64,000 bases of DNA, from positions 186,001 through 250,000 of the forward strand of contig JAQFVV010006502.1 of NCBI GenBank assembly GCA_028023455.1. The letters are read 5' to 3'. The stretch is from Epiperipatus broadwayi. Its lineage: Eukaryota > Onychophora > Udeonychophora > Euonychophora > Peripatidae. The notes beneath the pieces were generated by a model, which was not told the DNA's origin, did no database searches, and saw only the letters and a program-made list of their open reading frames with translations. This document shows, piece by piece, positions 36,924-49,899 of the stretch. Position 1 is the stretch's first letter. Each line of letters starts with the position of its first letter. The translations under genes and the position numbers were made by a program.

Positions 36924-37735
36924 ACTGAAACACAGGCTTGTTATATACCTGTGGCTATATATATGTAATATAGGGTATATGAGCACAGACTTTCACACTA
37001 CCCACCTCTCTCCACTCTATCTAATAACACTGATACACCTAAACACATATATGCTGAAAAGATAAATAATCACCAATATACGTATTTTATGCTAAACCAG
37101 CAATCATCAGTTGGTCCAGACTATCATCTTTACACACATATATAGTATAAGTGCTCAGATATATATGAAGATAGACTATCCTCATAGTTTAATGGACAGG
37201 CTTCAATCCACTCCACACTCCAACTCTTCAACCATCCATCCAATTGAAAATCTGATGATGGAATGCTCAAAGGCCACCCTGAGGCTGAGATTATTGTGTT
37301 TCAGTTATTACATTATAGAGATGTCTGCCCATCCTTGCATATGTATTAAATGGATTATGTCCTGTACATGTGGGGTTCAGATTGACCTTAGGTCAACATG
37401 GGTGTGACAATAATCTCAGCCTCAGGGTGGCCTTTGAGCATTCCATCATCAGATTTTTAATTGGATAGATGGTTGAAGAGTTGGAGTGTGGAGTGGATTG
37501 AAGCCTGTCCATTAAACTATGAGGATAGTCTATCTTAATATATATCTGAGCACTTATACTATATATGTGTGTAAAGATGATAGTCTGGACCAACTGATGA
37601 TTGCTGGTTTAGCATGAAATACGTATATTGGTGATTATTTATCTTTTCAGCATATATGTGTTTAGGTGTATCAGTGTTATTAGATAGAGTGGAGAGAGGT
37701 GGGTGATATGAAAGTCTGTGCTCATATATCCTATA
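36924..37735. mobile_element. R1 inverted dimer inserted with a 19-bp target duplication
   Basis: Plus-oriented R1 (36,960-37,296) and a complete minus-oriented R1 (37,310-37,735) form an inverted pair. For example GGAATGCTCAAAGGCCACCC at about 37,259 matches the complement of GGGTGGCCTTTGAGCATTCC at about 37,424. It is bounded by an exact 19-bp duplication, and the other copy of the host repeat lacks it. Duplications of this length are typical of LINE-driven target-primed retroposition. The mirrored frames 37,111-37,407 (+) and 37,393-37,593 (-) give nearly the same peptide because the arms are complementary; they are not genes. Confidence 0.85.
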
Positions 37736-37754
37736 TTACATATACTGCTTTATA
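37736..37754 (+). repeat. 19-bp target duplication, right (R1 insertion)
   Basis: Exact copy of 36,905-36,923; it also overlaps the last bases of the R1 minus unit (TTACA). Confidence 0.9.
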
Positions 37755-39369
37755 TAATTTACATTTTGTGTCTTAAATTTATATCATGTGTTTTCCATTC
37801 CTGCTTGGTCTTCCCTTGAATAATGATTTTTTTTTCAATTTTTTTTGGGGAATAAATTTCTTGTGAGTAGCTTGGAAATAATTTTGAAGATGAACGTAAT
37901 TTATATTTAGTTCATGAGTAACTATTCCAAAACACATTAAGAATATTCAACAGATCAGAGCAACATTTTCATCCATATAGCACATAGAGCAGTCAGCAAA
38001 GAACAGAGTTATCAAGGCTCTTTTAGTCTGCCATTGAGAAAATGGAGATTTGACAACTTAAGATTTGGTATTAGGTAATTATCAGTTATTGCTATTTTCA
38101 CACTCCCAATGATTCCAAATTTAGTATCTTGTGGTTGATCTACTCTTTAGCATAAAAAATGTAAGATAGAATTTGATTGACACAGTCTCATATACTTACT
38201 GTAATCTGTAACAACTGCTTTTTTGATAAACAGGATTTTATTTATTTTAATTTTCACTTTTATTTTAAGAATTAAATGTAGATTTTTAATCAGTTTTTGA
38301 AATTATCTTCAGTCCACTTACTACTTTGTTTTCAAGTTTTGAATTATATAAATATTGCTTAGCAAACATTTCCCTTTTACAATTTTTTATTTCAAAAATA
38401 ATTTTAAAATTAAATATTGTAAGCATTTTATGTGTTAACTCTTTCTTAATATATTATAGAACATATAACATATTAGATAATAAATACTCTTTTTTTATTA
38501 ATTATGCTTTTCTTAAAACTTTTAATCTTTTGTGGTGGAAAAATATTAAATGTTAACACAAGTAGTTAATGAAAACTTTTGTATTAATTAATAAAGTTTT
38601 ATTCTAATATAACTATATACATAGTAATAGACTTTGTGCCACTCAATGGCACATATCACTGTTTCAATGATCAACAAAATAGAATCAACATACTATTCAT
38701 GACACTTTCATTATTTATTGACTAACTTTGTTTCTAACTGCTACTTTTTACACTTAGCCTATTTTGTATAGACTTTCAAGCTGGGATTATGTTTTTTTGT
38801 AATATAACAGATATTATAATTACATTGTCTCTAATTGAAAAAAGAAATCCAGGTGATACTCAACAATCTCAATAGCCAGCAGTCTCTTGAGGTAAATCAT
38901 GTTAACAAGAATATACTCACTCTGTACAAATTTTAGGACTGATCATGAAATATATTGCTAATCATTGTGTTCTATATGGATACTAACAAGACCCTCTATG
39001 GTTTCGATAGCATCAATTTGTAAAGAAATCTCTACTGATATAAAAAATTTTAAAAACTAGGAGTTTTGTTCCAGTAGCAATCTCAGAGTCCAGAAATTTT
39101 CTGCTAGAACTGCACATTATATAAAAAGATAAGCATATCTTTTTTTCTTTTTATAATTTTTTATCATTTGGTGATTTTGATGATGATAGCAAAACAACTA
39201 GAGATCTTGTACAATTCATCAATCCTTTTAATAGACAAATACATCATATGCAGTTTTCAACAGACATCATGATACTTTCATACCTCTTCATCATAACATT
39301 TTTTCAAAATCCTTAAAATTATAGGAATTATAAAGGGACCAATTCATTGTTATTAAATTAGTGCAACAT

Positions 39370-40560
39370 TTTATTAAGTAAGTCAATGCTATCTTTAACC
39401 ATTTTCTCCATTTGACATTCAGTCCTTTCTCTGGAGATTCTTATTTTTAAGACTTTTATAGTGTGATGATGATTGATAGATTCTCTGCCATAATCCTTAT
39501 CAGTCATGATATTAGAGTCACTTCCAACCTAGTGGATAGCATGAGTTCTCTGTGGATTATTTATCAATCTTCTTTTTTTATAATACCTTGATGAAAATGA
39601 TCCTATAATTTTCTCAATTTTTATTGCATATACATTAAGATCATTTTTTCTATACTGAAACTTATTATAGATTTTGAAACCAGTTTCTTTATCCTCATCA
39701 GCAGGCTTGCTGCTGTAAAAGGTACTGAATGGATCAGACACCTATTTGTCTTGGAATTATTTGATTTTTAGATAATGGACGGACTGTTAAGATCCAGTGT
39801 TTCCTAACTATATAGGGCTTATTTTCTCTCCTGACATACTTTGTACTTAATGCCCTCTTGATAATCACTCTAATTGCAATTCAATATTGATTGCTTGAAC
39901 TAATAATATCTATCAGGCTTATAGAATATTGAGTCCCACCAAGCTTATGATACCCCCTGCCGTTGACTACAAGCTATAACAATCTTAGCTTTCTTTGTCA
40001 TGTGATTGATACTGAAATACCTTTCTAGACTGTGACCAGAAAATATTATTTCTAGAAACTCTTCACAGTTGTGACTTGCATACTTATATCTCCTAGGCTG
40101 CATTTTCATTTTGATATCATCACAGTCAGGTTCAATATTTATTTCTTTTTTATATCAATAATATTTGAAATCCATCACACATCACTTCTTTACTCAACCT
40201 CTAATATTTGTATTTTAGCTTCTAGTCTCTATTGTATTTCTTTCAACATTTTTTATCTGAAATATCTCCAGCTATTGTATGAGGTTGTCCACTGTTTGAA
40301 TTTTTATCAATGTCTTCCTCTTTTTATGAAGTATTATTTTTACAGTATCATGGAGATGCTTTTCTACTAGCTTGAATTTTTTATTTCTATTCTTTTTCTC
40401 TTTCTCACTGAATTAATCAATATTGTTATTAAGGTTTACTAAGCCATCATTCAATTTCTTTGATAGCTCTCTGGTCAGAATATCAATTTGATCTTTCAGC
40501 TTTCTTTGGTTGCCTTTTATTTCTTTGGCCATTTCTTCTATTTTTTACCCTTTTCATATT
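39370..40560 (-). pseudogene. decayed coding region of unknown identity
   Basis: Reading the minus strand from 40,560 down, three separate open stretches have coding-like composition. The first is a heptad-rich coiled coil (40,546-40,416, containing KLKDQIDILTRELSKKLNDG). The second is a 66-codon stretch without an initiator (about 40,148-39,950, containing CEEFLEIIFSGHSLERYF). The third is a 70-codon frame (39,741-39,529, containing YRKNDLNVYAIKIEKIIGSF). More follows to about 39,370 (ECQMEKMVKDSIDLL). Stops and frameshifts separate them. I do not recognise the family. It is enclosed by the long direct repeats A and A'. The hydrophobic plus-strand frames at 40,071-40,954 are the antisense shadow. 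Confidence 0.45.
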
Positions 40561-41494
40561 GAAATCAGCCTTAGCTATTAATATCTTCTCTATTTTCTTA
40601 GGCGATTTCATCCAATTTTTTGACTATCTTATCTTGAAGCCAGTCTTGGCTATATTTAATTTTTTAAAACTATGTTCTCTGTTTTGCAGACCATTTCATT
40701 TGAAGCTGATCTTGACTATTTTTTTGTTTCTTAACCTGTTTAAAATCTTTTAAACATGTATGGCACAATTGACATTATTCATTTCTGGTTTTTATGATTT
40801 TTTTTATAAAATTCACCTTCTTCAATTAGTTTTTACTTTTTCATATGTTATCATTTCCAACAATTTTATTTATTATTATTATTTGTATACTAATAATATT
40901 ACCTTATTGTTCTATTTTCTTTTTATTGACTTTATTGTTACTACTACTGCCTAATCCTTCTCTAGTTTCATATATTTTATTCCATATTTGACTTATCTAA
41001 TTAGTTTGAATCCACTGACTCAGTTCTCCTTCACCTGTATATCTATTTCTTAAAAAAATTATTTATGAAATTCAGTTATTAAGAAAATCCCATCATTTTT
41101 TTATCTTTTTGAAATATATGTTTGAAAAATGGAGAAAAGAAAAAAAAAATCTTTCAGATGATTTATAGCATAACAATAAATCTTAGTTTTACTAACAAAT
41201 TTTTTTTTTTTGAAATTTCTTTTAATGATTTTTAATTGGGCTGCAAATTAGCCTATATGCCTTTTTAGTTCATCCCAGGGGTACAGTTTTTAATCGAGTA
41301 AGACATATTGTGTGCCATTAAAATAGTATGAATTAATTTCTATATAGCAGCATTTATCACTAAGGAAAGTCTATAGATGATTATAATTTCCCTTTTTTTA
41401 TATATACAAGATAATCAAATTGAGGTTTCTAATGAAATACACATAATAAAATAGTGTATGACTAAACAGAAATCTAGCTACATTTCCTTATTAC

Positions 41495-43260
41495 CTTATC
41501 CATTATCTAGGCTGGGATTACTCAAGGTAATATTTGAAATTGCTCACCCTTAATTAAGAATAGATTACATTTGGTCATCAGCCTTAACTATAATTAATGC
41601 ACTGTTTTAATGTTAAAAAACATGACCCAAAACTAATTTTCCAGCTGAGTAGGACATATCAATTTATAATTTCATATTGAATAGGAAGTTGATTACTTCT
41701 AGACAGTTAGCTTAAAATGTTATACAATACTGATTGGTATAAAAGTAACTTTGAGACAAAATGGATGAGGTTTTTTTCTAAAAATATATTTAAATCATTA
41801 AAATAAATTGTTAAAATTAATTTTTATCTCTCCTTAACATACTAATTCTAATGACACATAAATGAATGAAAAATATATCAAATGAAAAAATATTAAAAAA
41901 AAAGGAAAAAAAAATTATTATGCAAATGTTTAAAATTAAATAATCCACATTATAAAAGTATTTTACAGTTCAGTTACGTATTTTATAAAAGCCTTCATTA
42001 ATTAATTAATTAATTATTATATAAAATATCTTACCAGTATTTTTAGAGCCAATTCACCTTATAGATACTTTTTATATATTTATTTTTCTATGTCTTGATT
42101 CCTGCTTGATCTTCTCTTGGATTTTTTTTTTTTTTTCACTTTTTTTGGGGGGTAGGGGCAAGTTTCTTATAAGTAGTAGTATGGAGATAATTTTGCAGAT
42201 GAGCATAATTACTATTTATTTTATAAGTAATTATTAAGCAACATATTAAGGTTAGGTATGTTCAACTAGTCAAATCAACATTTTCATCCACTTGGCATAT
42301 AGATTGATCAATGTGAAACAGATATATTAAGGGTCTTTAGCTTACCATTGAGAATATCTTATAATTACATTTGATGACTTTCATAGTTTTAGAAAAATGA
42401 AGATTTGGCTATTTAAGTTTTACAATAAACAAGATTAGATTTTTAAATCTGCTTTTCAAATTATCTCCAGACCACTTATTTCTTTTGTTCTCAGTGTGTG
42501 AATTCATTAATGTTGCTTAGCAACCACTCTCTTTTTAAAATGTTTATTACAAAGATAAAAATAAGTTTAATATTAAATATAGTGTGCATTTTATATTTTA
42601 AGTTTTTCTTAATGTATTAGAGATACATAGAATATAAAACATATTGAATAATAAAATATATTTTTACATTTGCAACTTTTTCTGTTTTTTAATAATTACA
42701 CTTTAATTGAAACTGTTAATTTATCATGGTGGCAAAATATTGAATGTCAATGTAAGTAGTTAATGACAATTACTTACTTATCGATCTGAGACTTGAATAC
42801 TTAAAAGAAGAGCAATACAGAGACTTTAGACCACTCAAAGGAGTATGGAAAATGCATGTTGGGAATAACAAGAACAGATCAAAAATGCAATATATGGGTA
42901 AAAGAACAAATAGGTGTTACTGGCCTCATTGAAAAAATTAAAAGACTAAAGTGGAGTTGGTCTGGACATATTGCTAGAAGAGATGATAATACATGGACAA
43001 ATGAAATCTTAAACTGGATTCCAAGGGATTGTAAAAGATCCAGAAAAAAACCACATGTGAGATGAATGGATGAAATAAGAAAGTGTGTAGAGGTGATGTG
43101 GAGAAGAGAAGCTAAAGATTGGTGAAGATGGATTGAACTTGGAAAGATCTTCATCCTGTAGTGTATTGATAATGGTTGATGATGATGATGATGATATATA
43201 TCCTAATAGTTTTGTGCCACTTGACAGCACTTTTTTAATTAATAAACATTATAGAAATCA
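41495..43260 (+). repeat. long direct repeat A' (right), interrupted by an RTE fragment
   Basis: Direct, diverged copy of 36,355-38,690. It lacks the R1 insertion and carries an RTE tail fragment (42,783-43,195) that the left copy lacks. After removing the insertions the two copies are about 1.4-1.5 kb each, separated by about 2.8 kb. Confidence 0.85.
42783..43195 (+). mobile_element. RTE-type LINE, 3' fragment 1
   Basis: C-terminal end of an RTE reverse transcriptase reading from the decayed SETWTL region. It contains IEKIKRLKWSWSGHIARRDD and WIPRDCKRSRKKP, the usual RTE C-terminal GH.ARR.D...W.PRD.KR.R motif. It ends in a (TGA)n tail at 43,171-43,194, the short tandem 3' end typical of RTE. 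Stops are present. The left repeat A has no insertion at the matching place. Confidence 0.9.
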
Positions 43261-44035
43261 TAAAATGTTTTTAATATGGATTTCAATGTAATTATTATTT
43301 TTCAACATATGCTTTATTACATAACAGTAAAAACATGCACATTGTGTTTCAACTTGTGTATAATAAACATGTTATGCGGTACATTCTGAAATAAAAAAAC
43401 TAATGCAAATTAAAAAAACTAACACATTTTTAAATGTTAATTGATGGTCATCAAAGAAAAGAACTTTTGAGATAATTAATATTCAATAAAACAAAACAGT
43501 TACAGTTATTACTATTATTAAATATGCTTATTAAGTTTGCTTCTTAATTAAATTATTTTTTTATTTCAATTACATTTTTTTTTGATACTTCAAGATAATA
43601 CATAACTTAAATGTTTGAATTAAATAAGTTTTATTCTACATTATAGAGATATAGATAATAAAAACTATTCAATTTATATATGTCAAATTTATTTTAAAAA
43701 CATCTTCCTGTTTGCTTGTATCTTTATATTCTAAATAATATAGTAATTAAGTTTTCAAAGTTACTGCTTTTCTCAAATATTGTCTTCATTTTACTTTACT
43801 AATGAATATGGATGTTTACTATTACAGAGTAAAAGTTTAATTACAGAATCATTCTATTTTTATTCTACATCCTCAATATGTTCAAGAGTTAATTTGATTC
43901 TTCTAAAAATAAATACAGTATTCTCATTGAAATAAAACAGAATATGATCTCTATATAATAAAATGGTAGAAAAGTGTACACATTATAATAATTATTTAAT
44001 AATAGTAATATTAGTAATAATATTAATATTAATAA
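43261..44035. other. unassigned AT-rich sequence
   Basis: Nothing recognised. Confidence 0.4.
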
Positions 44036-44039
44036 TATT

Positions 44040-44219
<180 letters not shown>

Positions 44220-45950
44220 TCATTATTTGACCTAATTTATTCTGGTATTATTTTGAGAACTTGACTGATAATAGCAGTGTATTTAATACCTATTTTTTTT
44301 AATGTCAGATTTAAAAAATACAACAAATTAGACTAGTAATTTTTTCATAATAGGTATTCAAGCATTTAGAGCAAATTTTTCAAGGACATTAAAAAATTAT
44401 TACTCATTTATATAAAAAAATAATATAATTTAATATATTGCACCTTTTAGTTTATTGTGTATATAATTGTTTTCTGTTGTTAGCAAAAAAATTATAATTA
44501 CTGAACTATTATTATAAACTATGACAAAAATGATATAACTAACGCTAAAATATCTTATATATATGTGTGTGTGTGTGTTATTAAAAAGTTATAATGTATC
44601 AAAGATGTAATTTAAAATTTATATGAACTTTTATAAATATATTTTATAAAAATTACTGAAAACGTTCAAATATTTTTAACATCATAATGAGTTAATGACT
44701 AGTTGCGAAAATAATTTATTCAGAGTCCTGCCCTAATGCTAATTTTTACTGATGTAATGGAATAATTTATTGAGATCCTTATTTATGAAGCTTATTCTAA
44801 AAATTTAAGGACATCATCTAATTCATTCGGAATGATCCTACCTGTTTACATATAAAGTGAGATCACATTTTTTACCATCAGCCTTAGTATCTCATAGCCA
44901 TTACAGAGGGTGTGACAAGGTATTTATCATGGATTTTTTATACATTGTTGAAAAAACACTAATTGAGGTAATATTCCCATCTAATTGATGCCTTTAATCT
45001 CATTACTAAAATGAATGATTTCCATCACGTATTCAATTAAGTCAAAATTGAATAAACAAATGCATAATTCAGAATATAAAATCCTTCTTATAAATCAATT
45101 GAACTCTATGAATATAAATAATATAATCGTTAATGTGAATGACAAATAATATTCAGACCAAAAGAAAAGAAAGGGATATAATTCCAATGACATAATCCCT
45201 GTTTTTCCAGAATCAGGTTATATGCATTTCTACTTAAAGTATATTTAATATCTTCATATTTTAATACTAAGTATGAACTTATTTTTTCCATAATAAATGG
45301 AATGAAACACATTTAATATAACGAAAATATTGTTTGTTATTCTCAAATTCAATTTGCCAATTTATTTAATCATAAAATGCATAGATAATAATTATGTTAC
45401 TTCTGCCTAAGTTCCAACCATATCAGATAAAATTATGTATGAGGCACAATTAAGATAAAAAATTAAATACTTTAATGAGAATATTTTAAAAATACTTTTA
45501 AAATATTAGCACATAGAGATTTTTGTAAACAAAATATTTTACTCCATAATTAATTCATTTAATTAAAAAAGATAACAAATGATGCATAATTGGCAAAAAA
45601 TTATATAAATCAATTTTAAATATAGAGCTTAAATTACATTATTTAAATTTTAAATAATAAAACTGATATTATTAGTTATTGGCTGGTAGACATAATTCCT
45701 TTTTTTTTTAGCATGAATGAAACACATAAATTTATAATTTTGAAGTTTGTATACACATTTAACAATTAATAGTTTAAATGGATTAGTTAAATTAATGATA
45801 GAATTTAATATAAATGCATGCATATCATAATGTTTCATTTGCTTTTAACTTTTTTTAAAAATAAAATTTAAATATTAATAAAAATTATCAATAATTATAT
45901 TTCTTCTTATTGGCTTGTTTTATTATTTTCTATAATAATGCAAACATAAA
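44220..45950. other. unassigned AT-rich sequence
   Basis: No gene or clear repeat. A (TG)n tract lies near 44,565-44,580. Confidence 0.4.
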
Positions 45951-46615
45951 TTATCATCATCATCAACCATTATCAATCCACTGCAGGATGAAGGTCTCTC
46001 CAAGTTCAATCCATCTTTTCCAATCTTTAGTTTCTCTTCTCCACATCACCCCTGCACACTTTCTTATTTCATCCATTCATCTCACACATGGTCTCTTTCT
46101 GGGTCTTTTACAATCTCTTGGAATCCAGTTTAAAATGTCAACTGTCCATCTATTATCATCTCTTCTAGCGATGTGTCCAGCTCAACTCCACTTCAGTCTT
46201 TTAATTTTTTCAATGAGGTCAGTAAAACCTATTTGTTCTCTTACCCATACATTGCATTTTTGATCTCTTCTTGTTACTCCCAACATGCATCTCTCCATAC
46301 ATTTTTGTGGGGTTTGAAGTCTCTGTATTGCTCTTCAGTTAAGTGTCCAAGTCTCAGATCCATAAGTAATAACTGGCAAAACACATTTATTAAAAACCTT
46401 CCTTTTCAAACACATAGGAATATTTTCTTTTAGTATCAAGTTATTTCTACCAAAAGCATTCCAACCAAGTTTTATTCTATGATTAATTTCATCCATTATG
46501 TTTCCATCTGTATTAATAATCTGACCATATAGAATTATGAAACTTCCTTGATTATTTAACTTCCTACACAATTTTTTTAAAACTATGTGTGGCACAGAAA
46601 TCTTCATTATCTGAT
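45951..46615 (-). mobile_element. RTE-type LINE, 3' fragment 2
   Basis: Minus-strand RTE fragment. The (TGA)n tail is at 45,951-45,965 and the frame at 46,607-46,335 contains NTDGNIMDEINHRIKLGW, LKENIPMCLKRKVFNKCV and ITYGSETWTL, all standard RTE post-catalytic motifs. Below that the C-terminal domain continues in broken frames to the tail. 5'-truncated before the catalytic box. Plus-strand frames here (45,910-46,433) are antisense shadows. Confidence 0.9.
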
Positions 46616-49310
46616 TGGTGGATGAAATTCATTTTGAATTTTTAGTGGTATATTTTTTATTTAAAAAGAGTTTTTTTGTGAATTTTTTATTTTTAGTATA
46701 ATAGATAGATAATAAGAGCTACTGACATTAAAAAATTAAGTATAATATAAAATGTCTGGAGCCAATGAAAATTAAAAAGATAGATGTTAAACCTATTGTG
46801 CTAAATGGAAAGGAAGTTAATATATTTGTGCTGAATTGTCTTTTGTTTAGAAAACAAAAACAAAACAATAAGTTTATAGATAATTTTCATTTTTATATAG
46901 AAAATAAATAGATGACTTTTAAATTTTACTAAATTTTAGTAACTTTTTAGCCAAAAATTCATAAAGTAAAGTTTTGTTGATATCCATGACATAAAAAAAT
47001 GGATTGCCTCTGGTCAAAAAGATTGTTTCAATATTTTGTCGATTTTTATATAAATTCAATTTTAATTTTGTGTGGATTAAAGTTATGCCTTATTATTATG
47101 TGCATAAATGTATTAAGTTTCAGAATAATTATTATTTGTTGAAAACTTTTTTACCAGATGAAGATATTTGTTTGTTTGTTTTTGACAATTTATTTCTAAT
47201 TATTTTTTTATTTTTTAATTTACAAATATGGCACTATATTTTTTAGACTATTTTCATTCATAGAATTCATGTCTTTAATGAAAAATGTAAAAATTGAAAA
47301 CTGAAAATAGAAAAGAAACATTATTTATTTACACAATGCAACAACAACAATAACAAGAAAAAACAATCTGAAAAAAAGTATTGCTTTTTATACATCATTT
47401 AAGGAGTTAAGGATAATAAAATATTTCTTGGGATACATCTTTTGATTAGGTAATGTATTCTTAAAACAAAAATTTGAATTTGAATGACAGATTTTTATAG
47501 TAGATTATTTACTAATGGAGTAATCCATTTCAGAGAAAGTAGTTTTTGAAGTTCTTTTATATCTCCCTTTTTAGTATATTTCAATATATTTTCTATAAAT
47601 ATAATACTTTTACTTTAATGCAGATTGATATATAGCTAGATTTATAATTTTATTACAAGTGTAAGAAACCAACAAAGTTTCATTTTAAATAAAATCACAC
47701 TAACTTAGATAATTCCCATAAATATTTCTCTATTCCTTTAAAAATAGAGTGAAGTTCATAATTTAGTTGTGCATATATTTTCTTTTAATAAGTATTTATT
47801 TTATAGATGAATATTTTATATGTATATTTTTTAGAAAATAGTTATTAATAATAATGGTTTTCTTTTTGTGAAGTGAGTTCCTTCAAAGACAATTTAAAAT
47901 TTAATAATGCATTTTGAATGGAACTTTAGCCTTTATAAATATGAGAATTTGCAAATAAAAGATTGTTTAGCAAATGATCTTATATATTTTTTCCTTTAGG
48001 AATATTTAGAACACTGCTATTAATTAAATAAATATTTCCCACGGTATTTGAACTAATTATATATGCAAGAATTCCAGTTTTCTTATTGTTGTATACATAT
48101 AGATATTGTGCATGTGTTTGTATAAAAAATTTGACAAGAAGAAATAAAACAATTTTCGTGTGATCTATTTTTTCAAGAATATAATAACTAGGGATTGATA
48201 AAATTAATATCATTATTTTTTCTTGCACTATTATAATATAGGTGTATATTTATGATACAATCAATACCAAAATTGTATATATATGCACAAATGTAACTCT
48301 CAAGTACCCACAAGTTAAAGGAAAGGGCGTCTGTTTAGTTAGTTTAAGATCAAAAAATGTATTCTATAGGAAAAAAATTCAAAGGTATTAATTCTTAATT
48401 TTTATTTATTTAAATATTTGATTAATATGAGATAATTAATGTGATAGTAAATTTATTATATATCCATGTTTGTTTCTCATATACTTATTTTTTTTAAATA
48501 AAAAAATCTATATCATCACCTAATAAAAATGCACCCTCTTGCAATATATTTATAAATCATCTTGCCCTAAATAAAAAAACAATGAAGAAAATGATATTTC
48601 CTAGACTTGCAAACTTCCAGGTGGTGATAATTGGAATTGAGTTTTTATAATATTTAATAAGTCTTATTGGAACCAAAATTTTCAAGATTAAAAAATGGGA
48701 ATACATAATCTATATTATTATTGTTAATGTTAACCAATATGTCAACTGGGTCTCACTAGCTATTGAAAAATAGGTGTCATTCATTTATGTTATAATTTTT
48801 GGATGCATCTGCAATATCCCTGATATCTACTACCAAGAAAATAAATATAATGTATATATATATATATTAAAACTCTAACTTTTGTTTATTTTATTCTTCT
48901 TCTGATTAATTATATCATATTTTATTAAACATTTTGAGCTACTGTATATATTGACAATTATATTATTTGATTTAAGCATTAATTAATATTTTTTAAAAAA
49001 TATAGGTAATATTAACGCTTAAAAATATTCTCAGATATAGATTTATAATATAAAAAAGTATACAATATTATATGAAAACATAAATCTAAATTAAACATTT
49101 TATAATTGAAATTTAAAAAAAAAAAATATTTACATGCTTTAAGCTAAAACACGCAACCAAAAACATATTATTATAAAGCAAATACTACAAAATTTATTTA
49201 CATATGACTACATACAGATCTATAATGGTTAAAAAATAAGTTTAAATGTAGATAAATATAGAAAGTATAATATAAAAAATGTTTAAGAATGTGGGATGTA
49301 ATTTATATAT
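46616..49310. other. unassigned AT-rich sequence
   Basis: About 2.7 kb with no supported feature; frames of 80-82 codons at 47,004 (+) and 47,980 (-) show no motif. Confidence 0.4.
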
Positions 49311-49314
49311 ATAT

Positions 49315-49685
49315 ATATAAAAGACATATTTTGCTGGTTCATCCATGTTAAAAACTTTAAATATGATATTACAATGTTTCGACTTTGTCACACATGTCAT
49401 CCACTGGGGGATAAAAGGTAGAAAGATGGTTGTAGAGGCGCTACAATCACTGATTTGAATAAACGTTAAAGTTCCACCATAGCAAAAATGTTAAATTTAA
49501 ATATGTTTTTTAAAAAAATATTTCCAAATAGGAGGAACTTTGCATGTATCATCTCGCTTATTGATACAATCTGGTCTTTTAAGTATCTCAATGGCTTCTC
49601 TAATTTTGCACTGGTAGAGATTATCTGGATATGAACCCACAAAATGTCTTTTATATATACAACCCGTGAAAATCTTCATTTCAAT
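49315..49685 (-). mobile_element. Penelope-like element, 3' end
   Basis: The minus-strand frame 49,718-49,497 ends with a peptide resembling the C-terminus of the Penelope GIY-YIG endonuclease: IREAIEILKRPDCINKRDD followed by a PPIW tryptophan. The family pattern as I know it is REA/SxxI...NRD.G..LP..W. The GIY and YIG motifs are not present, so it is 5'-truncated, with (TA)n at 49,686-49,701 at the break. Downstream (49,407-49,376, minus strand) lies GATGACATGTGTGAC then AAAGTCGAAAC. This resembles the GATGA...GAAAC core of the hammerhead ribozymes carried in the terminal repeats of Penelope-like elements, but its helix II is not canonical. Identification rests on a short motif. Confidence 0.5.
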
Positions 49686-49899
49686 ATATATATATATATA
49701 TAAAATTATCAGGTCCATTCAATTTTCTCACTACTCATTAAAATTATTAATAACAAGTTTTCCAGTGGTTATTTGCTTTTACCTCGATATATTTAATTTT
49801 TCCATTTCAAAATTGTTTTCTTCATTTTACTTTTCATTCAAATTTCAAACAAATCTTGACTAAATACATCATCACCAAAGAAACATGTATGACAGGGAA

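Larger units (their letters stand above)
36355..38690 (+). repeat. long direct repeat A (left), interrupted by an R1 element
   Basis: Diverged direct copy of 41,495-43,260. Collinear anchors: TTAATTAAGAATAG (36,409 and 41,552); GAGTTGATTA/GAAGTTGATTA (36,550 and 41,690); TCCTGCTTG (37,799 and 42,100); TCAACATTTTCATCCA-type block (37,960 and 42,277); GTGGTGGAAAAATATTAAATG and ATGGTGGCAAAATATTGAATG; TTTGTGCCACT (38,632 and 43,209). An R1 inverted dimer (36,924-37,735) interrupts this copy only. Confidence 0.85.

Noticed and set aside
37111-37593. near-identical proteins encoded on opposite strands
   Set aside because: The two arms of the R1 inverted dimer are complementary, so both strands read alike; the frames run from repeat into spacer and have no conserved start.
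40071-40954. three hydrophobic plus-strand frames that look like membrane proteins
   Set aside because: They lie antisense to a Lys/Glu-rich coiled-coil region; Lys and Glu codons read backwards give Phe and Leu.
45910-46433. 117- and 86-codon plus-strand frames
   Set aside because: Antisense shadows of the RTE reverse transcriptase fragment on the minus strand.
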